From NCBI GenBank assembly GCA_963933195.1, contig CAWVUS010000047.1, forward strand, positions 1 through 22,600: DNA of 22,600 nt, given 5' to 3'. The position numbers and the translations under genes are program-made. The notes beneath the pieces are model-generated. The model was not told where the DNA came from and searched no databases. It saw nothing but the letters and a program-made list of their open reading frames with translations. The stretch's first letter is position 1; every line of letters begins with the position of its first letter. This stretch comes from UBA8437 sp963933195. Its GTDB lineage: Bacteria; Planctomycetota; Planctomycetia; Planctomycetales; Planctomycetaceae. Below are positions 17,186 through 22,600 of the stretch, piece by piece.

Positions 17186-18264
17186 TCAGCCAATTGGCCG
17201 AGGAGCCCTACCGCTTCGATTTCTTCCAGGCCGTCCGCCTGCTGGACCGGTTTGCCGAGGAATCCGCGAGATCCGGAGACCAGGAACCTCGTCCCAGTGT
17301 CGGGCACGACGGTCCGGCCAATTCCGAGATCGCCCGGTTCTCCGTCTACCAGTCCCACTCGTTTCCTCCAGGAGCCGTGCACCAGCTCAAGCTGACGGAC
17401 ACCGACGAAGACACCTCTCCGCTGGCGGAAATGACGGTCTCCTTCATGGGATTGACCGGCCCCGCCGGCGTCCTGCCACACCACCTCACGTCGCTGATCA
17501 TCGATCGCAACCGACAGCGAGACCACTCGCTGCAGGACTACCTGGACCTCTTCAATCACCGCATGATTTCCCTGTTTTACAGGGCGTGGGAAAAGTACCG
17601 TTTCCCACTGGTCTACGAGCGGGCCCACACCAGGACGAGTCCACGCGAGACGGACGCTTTCACCCAGGCCCTGTTCAGCCTGCTGGGCATGGGAGCCACC
17701 CGAATCCGGGGGCGACTCGACGTCGCCGACGAGGCCTTGCTCTATTACGGCGGCCACTTCGCCCACTCGCCCCGGAACGTCGTCTCGCTGGAAGCCCTGC
17801 TGCAGGACTACTTCGAGATCCCCGTCCAGGTCGAGCAGTTCCATGGCCAGTGGCTCTACCTGGACAAGACCGCACAATCGCGAATGCCCGACGCCGGCAA
17901 CCCCGAGGGACTCAACTGCAGCCTGGGAAACGACCTCATCGTGGGAGACCGGGTCTGGAGCGTCGAGAACATGTTCCGAGTGCAGTTGGGGCCGCTGAGC
18001 CGAACGGCCTTCGACCGCTTCATGCCAGGCAGCGACGCCCTGGTGCGGTTGGCACAGCTGGTTCGCACCTACGCCGGACCGGAATTCGATTTTGACGTGC
18101 AGTTGATCCTACAACGCGAGGACGTCCCGCAAACCCAGTTGGGAGGCGATTCCCGGCTGGGATGGAACACGTGGATGACCGCCGAAACTCCCGAACATGA
18201 TGCCGGCGACGCCGTGTTCCGACACGAGGGCGATCCCTCGCATCAATCCACGACCACTCTCTAG
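17149..18264 (+). CDS. tssG: TssG (ImpH/VasB) baseplate wedge protein
   Basis: 371 residues, slightly longer than most TssG proteins. The family start is clear (LAEEPYRFDFFQAVRLLDR), followed by EMTVSFMGLTGPAGVLPHHL, FNHRMISLFYRAWEKYRF and SLLGMGATRIRGR, and in the C-terminal part GDRVWSVENMFRVQLGPL. GGAAGGAG (17131-17138) lies 10 nt before the ATG, inside the end of tssF. The last 25 residues after MTAETPE look like a loosely structured, His- and Asp-containing tail. TssG connects the two TssF chains and TssE in the wedge. Confidence 0.94.
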   Translation: MATASRRQSTPLISQLAEEPYRFDFFQAVRLLDRFAEESARSGDQEPRPSVGHDGPANSEIARFSVYQSHSFPPGAVHQLKLTDTDEDTSPLAEMTVSFMGLTGPAGVLPHHLTSLIIDRNRQRDHSLQDYLDLFNHRMISLFYRAWEKYRFPLVYERAHTRTSPRETDAFTQALFSLLGMGATRIRGRLDVADEALLYYGGHFAHSPRNVVSLEALLQDYFEIPVQVEQFHGQWLYLDKTAQSRMPDAGNPEGLNCSLGNDLIVGDRVWSVENMFRVQLGPLSRTAFDRFMPGSDALVRLAQLVRTYAGPEFDFDVQLILQREDVPQTQLGGDSRLGWNTWMTAETPEHDAGDAVFRHEGDPSHQSTTTL

Positions 18265-18312
18265 AATTCCGTCATTGATCAGGCCACGAGCCGCTGTGAA
18301 GAGGATGCCACG

Positions 18313-21021
18313 ATGCAGGTGAATCTGAAGTCCCTGGTAAGCAAGCTGAACGACACGTGCCGAGCCACGCTCGAAGCCGCAGCCGGGCTCTGCCTGTCCC
18401 GGACCAACTACAACGTCGAAGTGGAACACTGGCTGGCCAAGCTGCTGGAGGTTCCCAACAACGACATCTCGGCCATCCTGCGTCATTTCGAGATCGATGA
18501 ATCTCGACTGGCCAGCGACCTGACCTCCGCGATCGACCGGAAGAAGACCGGAAACGCCGATGCCCCCGCACTTTCGCCCAACATCGTGCAACTGGTCCGC
18601 GAGTCGTGGCTGATCGCCTCGGTCGAGTTCTCCTCCGCACGCGCCCGCTCCGGGCACCTGTTGTGCGGCCTGCTGGCCGACGAGGGACTCTCGAGAATCG
18701 CCGAATCAATGTCCTCGGAACTCGAGAAGATCTCGGTCGAAACGCTCCGCCAGGACCTGCCCAACATCATTGCCAACAGTGCGGAATCCGATGGTGACGC
18801 CGGCGAGGAAACCACCGGAACAACCGCTCAACCCGGGGCCGCAGCCGCCGGCACACCGGGACTCGGTCAATTCACCATCGATCTCACCGAACGGGCTCGC
18901 AATGGCGAGATCGACCCGGTGCTGGGCCGAGACCCCGAGATTCGACAGATCGTCGACATCCTGACCCGGCGTCGACAGAACAACCCCATCCTCACCGGCG
19001 AGGCGGGTGTCGGAAAGACCGCGGTCGTCGAGGGTTTCGCGCTGCGGATTGCTGCCGGTGATGTCCCTCCAGCACTCCAGAATGTCGCCATCAAGTCACT
19101 GGACCTCTCGCTGCTGCAGGCCGGTGCCGGGATCAAGGGCGAATTCGAGAACCGGTTGAAGTCGGTGATTGCCGAGGTCAAGAGTTCCCCGATTCCCATC
19201 ATCCTCTTCATCGATGAAGCACACACCATGATCGGTGCCGGAGGACAGGCCGGACAGGGGGATGCAGCCAACCTGTTGAAACCTGCACTGGCACGAGGCG
19301 AACTCCGCACGATCGCCGCGACGACCTGGGCGGAATACAAGAAATACTTCGAACGCGATGCCGCGCTGGCCCGGCGGTTCCAGGTCGTCAAGGTCGAAGA
19401 ACCCAGCGAGGACGCGGCCGTCCAGATGATGCAGGGACTCGTCGAGACTCTCGAGAATCACCACAACGTGCGAGTGCTTGATGAAGCGGTCACCGACGCG
19501 GTGAGACTCTCACACCGTTACATCACCGGGCGGCAGTTGCCCGACAAGTCGGTCAGTCTGCTCGACACCGCCTGTGCCAGGGTCGCCATCGGACACTCGG
19601 CCACCCCACCGCGAATCGAGGACCTGCGGCGGCAAATCGAACAACTCGGCGTCTCGCTCGAAATCCTCGCACGCGAACAGGTCACCGGGACCGACCACGA
19701 CGAACGGGTTGAACAAATCACACAACAACGTGCCGACGCCGAGAAGGAACTGGAAGAACTCGAGGAACGATTCGTCAAGGAGAAGCAACTCGTCGACGAC
19801 ATCCGTGTCATCCGTTCGAAACTGGAATCCGCCGCCGGAATCGGCGGCGACAGCAACGAGACCGAGAGCACCGACGCGGAAGACGGCGAAGAGCAAGACG
19901 CGCCCGCCAGCCAGGAGGACCAGGACCAGTTGCGAACCGAACTCGGTCAACTCTCCGAGCAACTGCTCGAACTGCAGGGCGAGGATCCTCTGATCCAGGT
20001 CTGCGTCGATTCCCAGGCCGTCGCCGATGTCGTCGCGGGATGGACCGGGATCCCGGTCGGTCGCATGGTCTCCAACGAGATCAACACCGTCCTCTCGATG
20101 GAAAGCCAGATGGAGGCCTCGATCATCGGGCAGTCACACGCCCTGGAGGCCATCGCTCAGAAAATCCAGACCTCCCGTGCCAAGCTCAGTGACCCGCGCA
20201 CACCGATCGGCGTGTTCCTGCTGGCCGGGCCCAGCGGTGTCGGCAAGACCGAAACCGCCATCACGCTCGCCAATCTCCTCTACGGCGGCGAGCAGAACAT
20301 GACCACGATCAACATGTCCGAGTTCAAGGAGGAGCACAAGGTCTCGCTGCTGATGGGATCACCTCCGGGATACGTCGGTTACGGCGAGGGTGGCGTCCTG
20401 ACCGAGGCGGTCCGACGCAAGCCGTACAGCGTCGTGCTGCTCGACGAAATGGAAAAGGCCCATCCGGGGGTCCAGGACGTGTTCTACCAGGTGTTCGACA
20501 AGGGCACGCTCACCGATGGCGAAGGCCGCGACATCGATTTCAAGAACACGCTGATCATCATGACATCCAACGCGGGCACCGACCTGGTCATGAGCCTCTG
20601 CGGTGACCCCGAGACCAGGCCAGATCCCGAGGGACTGGCCAAGGCCCTCCACGATGAACTGCTCAAGACCTTCAAACCCGCGTTCATCGGCCGATTGACC
20701 GTTCTGCCCTACTACCCGCTCAGCGATGACGTCATGAAAACGATCATCGAGCTGAAACTTGGCAAGATCGTGCAACGTGTCCGCGACAACTACAACGCCT
20801 CGTTGACGTACACTCCCGACCTGGTCGAGAGCGTCGCGCAGCGTTGCACCGAGGTCGACACCGGAGCCCGGAACGTCGACCACATCCTGTCCCGCACCCT
20901 GTTACCGGAACTCGCCGGAGAGTTCCTGGCCCACATGGCCGAGGGCCACGCGATCACCGAGGTCAACGTCGGTGTGAACAAGGATGGCCAATTCCAATAC
21001 GAGTTGTCTGACGACAAGTGA
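18313..21021 (+). CDS. clpV: TssH/ClpV, AAA+ ATPase that recycles the contracted sheath
   Basis: 902 residues. An N-terminal Clp-N-type domain (about 1-160) is followed by two AAA+ modules. Module 1 has Walker A GEAGVGKT (229-236) and Walker B ILFIDEAH (Asp301, Glu302). Module 2 has Walker A GPSGVGKT (639-646) and Walker B VVLLDEMEKAH (Asp711, Glu712). The middle coiled coil begins near 438 (LRRQIEQL) and carries an Asp/Glu-rich insert at about 510-540 (GGDSNETESTDAEDGEEQDA). AAGAGGA at 18299-18305 is 7 nt before the ATG; 48 nt separate it from tssG. ClpV threads TssC out of contracted sheaths in the cytoplasm. The T6SS context, rather than sequence alone, separates ClpV from housekeeping ClpB. 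Confidence 0.94.
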   Translation: MQVNLKSLVSKLNDTCRATLEAAAGLCLSRTNYNVEVEHWLAKLLEVPNNDISAILRHFEIDESRLASDLTSAIDRKKTGNADAPALSPNIVQLVRESWLIASVEFSSARARSGHLLCGLLADEGLSRIAESMSSELEKISVETLRQDLPNIIANSAESDGDAGEETTGTTAQPGAAAAGTPGLGQFTIDLTERARNGEIDPVLGRDPEIRQIVDILTRRRQNNPILTGEAGVGKTAVVEGFALRIAAGDVPPALQNVAIKSLDLSLLQAGAGIKGEFENRLKSVIAEVKSSPIPIILFIDEAHTMIGAGGQAGQGDAANLLKPALARGELRTIAATTWAEYKKYFERDAALARRFQVVKVEEPSEDAAVQMMQGLVETLENHHNVRVLDEAVTDAVRLSHRYITGRQLPDKSVSLLDTACARVAIGHSATPPRIEDLRRQIEQLGVSLEILAREQVTGTDHDERVEQITQQRADAEKELEELEERFVKEKQLVDDIRVIRSKLESAAGIGGDSNETESTDAEDGEEQDAPASQEDQDQLRTELGQLSEQLLELQGEDPLIQVCVDSQAVADVVAGWTGIPVGRMVSNEINTVLSMESQMEASIIGQSHALEAIAQKIQTSRAKLSDPRTPIGVFLLAGPSGVGKTETAITLANLLYGGEQNMTTINMSEFKEEHKVSLLMGSPPGYVGYGEGGVLTEAVRRKPYSVVLLDEMEKAHPGVQDVFYQVFDKGTLTDGEGRDIDFKNTLIIMTSNAGTDLVMSLCGDPETRPDPEGLAKALHDELLKTFKPAFIGRLTVLPYYPLSDDVMKTIIELKLGKIVQRVRDNYNASLTYTPDLVESVAQRCTEVDTGARNVDHILSRTLLPELAGEFLAHMAEGHAITEVNVGVNKDGQFQYELSDDK

Positions 21022-21025
21022 TCTA

Positions 21026-21047
21026 AAAAAACAATTACCTGTTTTTT
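21026..21047 (+). terminator. A/T-rich hairpin after clpV
   Basis: AAAAAACA (21026-21033) and TGTTTTTT (21040-21047) can pair over 8 bp with a 6-nt loop, five bases after the clpV stop. Its 3' arm ends in six T, so it could act as a weak bidirectional terminator, but there is only one G-C pair. The repeat that carries hcp begins at its last base. Confidence 0.4.
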
Positions 21048-21131
21048 CCAGGATTCCACGCAACACTTTTCACCAGGTCACGAGAACCTTAGTAACAAGA
21101 GTTCAAACAAGTGACATGGACAACACACACG

Positions 21132-21139
21132 GCCAATAA
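21132..21139 (+). promoter_or_regulatory. Sigma-28-like minus-10 element in the first hcp leader
   Basis: GCCAATAA matches 7 of 8 bases of the FliA consensus GCCGATAA. The expected minus-35 (TAAA, 15 nt upstream) reads GACA, a poor match. A direct repeat TCCGGAAC occurs just downstream at 21157-21164 and 21174-21181, 17 bp apart, and might bind a regulator. The link to the in-cluster sigma factor is an inference. Confidence 0.3.
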
Positions 21140-21221
21140 CACATGTTTGTGACTCGTCCGGAACGGTGGACGATCCGGAACAATCACGACACAACCAGTA
21201 CTTCGCAGAAGGAGACAGACC

Positions 21222-21704
21222 ATGGCAGCCTACATCAAGTTCGACGGAATCGACGGGGAATGCAAAGACAAGGACCACAAGGGCTGGACCGATCTGGGTA
21301 GCTTCGCCCAGGGCGTTTTCAAGCCCGGTGGGGGAGCGACCGGAGCCACGCGTCGCCGCGGTGACGTCGTTCTCAGCGACATCAACTGCACCAAGGAGAT
21401 CGACAAGTCGAGCCCGAAGATCGCCGAGAGCGTCTGCAAGGGCAAGGTGTTTCCGAAGGTCGAGATCCACGTCACCGCGTCCTACACCGACTCGGGCCGC
21501 GTGACCTACTACGCCTACGAACTCAAGAACGTCCAGGTGACCAGCTACAACATCAGTGGCAGTGGTCAGTCCGAGGATGTTCCCGCCGAGGACTTTTCGC
21601 TGAACTTCGAAGAGATCAAGGTGACCTACACCGAGTGCGACGAGAAGGGCAAGTCCAAGGGCAACATCGAGTACACCTGGAAGGTGGAAGAAGGCGAAGC
21701 GTAA
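21222..21704 (+). CDS. hcp: Hcp (TssD), T6SS tube protein, copy 1
   Basis: 160 residues, the normal Hcp size. The start AAYIKFDGIDGE and the later TASYTDSGRVTYYAYELKNV, VTSYNISGSG and VPAEDFSLNFEEIKVTY are typical of the family. Hcp hexamer rings stack to form the inner tube, are ejected on contraction and can carry small effectors. AAGGAGA (21209-21215) 6 nt before the ATG is a strong ribosome site, as expected for a highly made protein. Unusually there are four cysteines (14, 56, 72, 139). The leader is 200 nt from the clpV stop and has its own candidate promoter, so hcp may be expressed apart from the main operon. Confidence 0.97.
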   Translation: MAAYIKFDGIDGECKDKDHKGWTDLGSFAQGVFKPGGGATGATRRRGDVVLSDINCTKEIDKSSPKIAESVCKGKVFPKVEIHVTASYTDSGRVTYYAYELKNVQVTSYNISGSGQSEDVPAEDFSLNFEEIKVTYTECDEKGKSKGNIEYTWKVEEGEA

Positions 21705-21733
21705 AGCGACTATTCGCGACGGCCACCCTTATA

Positions 21734-21768
21734 ACGCGGGAGCGGGACCAGACACCCCGCTCCCGCGT
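21734..21768 (+). terminator. Strong GC hairpin after hcp copy 1
   Basis: ACGCGGGAGCGGG and CCCGCTCCCGCGT form a perfect 13-bp stem around the 9-nt loop ACCAGACAC, 29 nt after the stop. No clear T-run follows, so it may be an mRNA-stabilising structure or a terminator that depends on the stem alone. Confidence 0.6.
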
Positions 21769-21788
21769 CTCGGTTGGCACCTTCGGGC

Positions 21789-21829
21789 AGGCAACGCCAC
21801 AATGGTCCATGGCCATTCCGGCGTTGCCT
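21789..21829 (+). terminator. Second hairpin after hcp copy 1
   Basis: AGGCAACGCC (21789-21798) pairs perfectly with GGCGTTGCCT (21820-21829). Inside, AATGG (21801-21805) pairs with CCATT (21813-21817) across a 2x2 internal loop, leaving the apical loop TCCATGG. The sequence TTTGTCGGTTTC follows, so this is a more conventional intrinsic terminator than the first hairpin. Confidence 0.6.
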
Positions 21830-21842
21830 TTGTCGGTTTCTG

Positions 21843-21869
21843 CCCCCGGCCGAACGCAGCCGCCGGGGG
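21843..21869 (+). other. Third GC hairpin in the hcp spacer
   Basis: CCCCCGGC (21843-21850) pairs with GCCGGGGG (21862-21869) around an 11-nt loop; TGC/GCA could extend it across a two-G bulge. No T-run follows. It completes a series of three hairpins within about 140 nt. Confidence 0.45.
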
Positions 21870-22026
21870 GGCAAGACAAGCCAGCCCGCGACACGTCCCT
21901 GCGGCCACAACTCCACGTGATTCCCGGATTTTTTCCGATTCTCCAGGATTCCACGCAACACTTTTCACCAGGTCACGAGAACCTTAGTAACAAGAGTTCA
22001 AACAAGTGACATGGACAACACACACG

Positions 22027-22034
22027 GCCAATAA
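22027..22034 (+). promoter_or_regulatory. Sigma-28-like minus-10 element in the second hcp leader
   Basis: The same GCCAATAA as in the first leader, copied with the repeat, so it is not independent evidence. Because the three hairpins lie upstream, the second hcp would need this or another promoter if they stop transcription. Confidence 0.28.
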
Positions 22035-22116
22035 CACATGTTTGTGACTCGTCCGGAACGGTGGACGATCCGGAACAATCACGACACAACCAGTACTTCG
22101 CAGAAGGAGACAGACC

Positions 22117-22599
22117 ATGGCAGCCTACATCAAGTTCGACGGAATCGACGGGGAATGCAAAGACAAGGACCACAAGGGCTGGACCGATCTGGGTAGCTTC
22201 GCCCAGGGCGTTTTCAAGCCCGGTGGGGGAGCGACCGGAGCCACGCGTCGCCGCGGTGACGTCGTTCTCAGCGACATCAACTGCACCAAGGAGATCGACA
22301 AGTCGAGCCCGAAGATCGCCGAGAGCGTCTGCAAGGGCAAGGTGTTTCCGAAGGTCGAGATCCACGTCACCGCGTCCTACACCGACTCGGGCCGCGTGAC
22401 CTACTACGCCTACGAACTCAAGAACGTCCAGGTGACCAGCTACAACATCAGTGGCAGTGGTCAGTCCGAGGATGTTCCCGCCGAGGACTTTTCGCTGAAC
22501 TTCGAAGAGATCAAGGTGACCTACACCGAGTGCGACGAGAAGGGCAAGTCCAAGGGCAACATCGAGTACACCTGGAAGGTGGAAGAGGGCGAAGCGTAG
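22117..22599 (+). CDS. hcp: Hcp (TssD), T6SS tube protein, copy 2
   Basis: The 160-residue product is identical to that of copy 1; only the Glu157 codon (GAG for GAA) and the stop (TAG for TAA) differ. The same AAGGAGA ribosome site (22104-22110) precedes the ATG. Identical products mean the duplication adds dose, not a new tube variant. The near-perfect DNA identity suggests a recent duplication or ongoing gene conversion. The 3' flank is outside the window, so a third unit, vgrG or an effector gene may follow. Confidence 0.97.
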   Translation: MAAYIKFDGIDGECKDKDHKGWTDLGSFAQGVFKPGGGATGATRRRGDVVLSDINCTKEIDKSSPKIAESVCKGKVFPKVEIHVTASYTDSGRVTYYAYELKNVQVTSYNISGSGQSEDVPAEDFSLNFEEIKVTYTECDEKGKSKGNIEYTWKVEEGEA

Positions 22600-22600
22600 A

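Larger units (their letters stand above)
21047..21705 (+). repeat. Direct repeat unit, copy 1 (hcp leader plus hcp)
   Basis: This segment recurs 895 bp downstream (21942-22600). By eye it is identical from TCCAGGATTCCACG through nearly all of hcp. I find two differences, A21692 versus G22587 (silent, Glu157) and A21704 versus G22599 (TAA versus TAG). TTTTTTCC also precedes both copies (21042-21049 and 21929-21936), with 8 extra bases, GATTCTCC, in the second, so the true repeat may start slightly earlier with a small indel. Confidence 0.96.
21705..21941 (+). other. Non-coding spacer between the hcp units, with three hairpins
   Basis: Together with the second leader, 412 nt between the hcp genes hold no credible gene. 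The first 165 nt contain three consecutive GC-rich inverted repeats (listed separately). The rest shows only a six-T run at 21929-21934 inside CGGA-TTTTT-TCCG. Short open frames here have no ribosome site and no family resemblance. Confidence 0.7.
21942..22600 (+). repeat. Direct repeat unit, copy 2 (hcp leader plus hcp)
   Basis: This is the second copy of the unit at 21047-21705, at a constant offset of 895 bp. The leader and all but two positions of the gene are the same. The window ends one base after the stop, so whether the repeat continues, or a third unit follows, cannot be seen. Confidence 0.96.

Noticed and set aside
21115..21138. Seven-codon frame in the hcp leader (ATG to TAA)
   Set aside because: It has no ribosome site and overlaps the candidate promoter. 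Its presence in both leaders comes from the duplication, so it is not independent support.
21773..21941. Small genes in the spacer between hcp copies
   Set aside because: Short frames on both strands overlap the hairpins, lack ribosome sites and show no family resemblance.
21047..22600. CRISPR array or insertion sequence as the cause of the repeat
   Set aside because: The repeat is a two-copy gene-sized unit with no short regular spacers, no terminal inverted repeats and no transposase.

Overview
The window is a nearly complete, single-strand type VI secretion system (T6SS) locus. Every credible gene reads on the + strand, most junctions are short gaps or overlaps, and the core components are easily recognised: tssK, tssL, tssA, tssB, two tandem tssC paralogs, tagJ/impE, tssE, tssF, tssG, tssH/clpV and two identical hcp genes. 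The order B-C-C'-tagJ-E-F-G-H resembles the imp-type clusters of alphaproteobacteria (impB-impC-impD-impE-impF-impG-impH). The DNA is moderately GC-rich by eye. The membrane-complex end is not standard. A giant membrane-anchored caspase-like/von Willebrand A (VWA) protein and a dedicated sigma factor inside the cluster suggest a Planctomycetota-type host, but this is an inference from gene style, not from a marker gene.

Left part (1-8211): membrane complex and baseplate adaptor. The window opens inside a gene whose visible C-terminus looks like the end of the cytoplasmic module of TssM (IcmF family) plus one transmembrane segment. The gene stops about ten residues after that segment, so the usual large periplasmic TssM domain is absent. 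It is followed by a 1703-residue protein with one transmembrane helix near the N-terminus, a degenerate caspase-like (C14) domain, a long helical region, a VWA domain with an intact metal site, and a beta-rich tail. Then come tssK, a short tssL with one C-terminal membrane helix, and a 135-residue protein I do not recognise.

Middle (8208-18264): a FliA-like sigma-70 family factor, translationally coupled to the unknown gene, then tssA, tssB, tssC, a second tssC, tagJ, tssE, tssF and tssG, giving the sheath and baseplate.

Right part (18313-22600): clpV, which recycles the sheath, then two hcp genes (tube protein). Each hcp sits in a repeat unit of about 660 bp that includes the same leader of about 175 nt. 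Only two base differences separate the copies, both in the last few codons. Three GC-rich hairpins lie in the spacer between the hcp genes. Each leader carries GCCAATAA, one base from the sigma-28 minus-10 consensus GCCGATAA, so the in-cluster FliA-like factor might drive hcp; this is speculative.

No vgrG, PAAR, tssJ, effector/immunity pair, tRNA, rRNA, transposase or CRISPR array was seen. The best candidate for something undescribed is the rebuilt trans-envelope part: a TssM-like protein without a periplasmic domain, next to a caspase-like/VWA membrane protein and with no TssJ in view.
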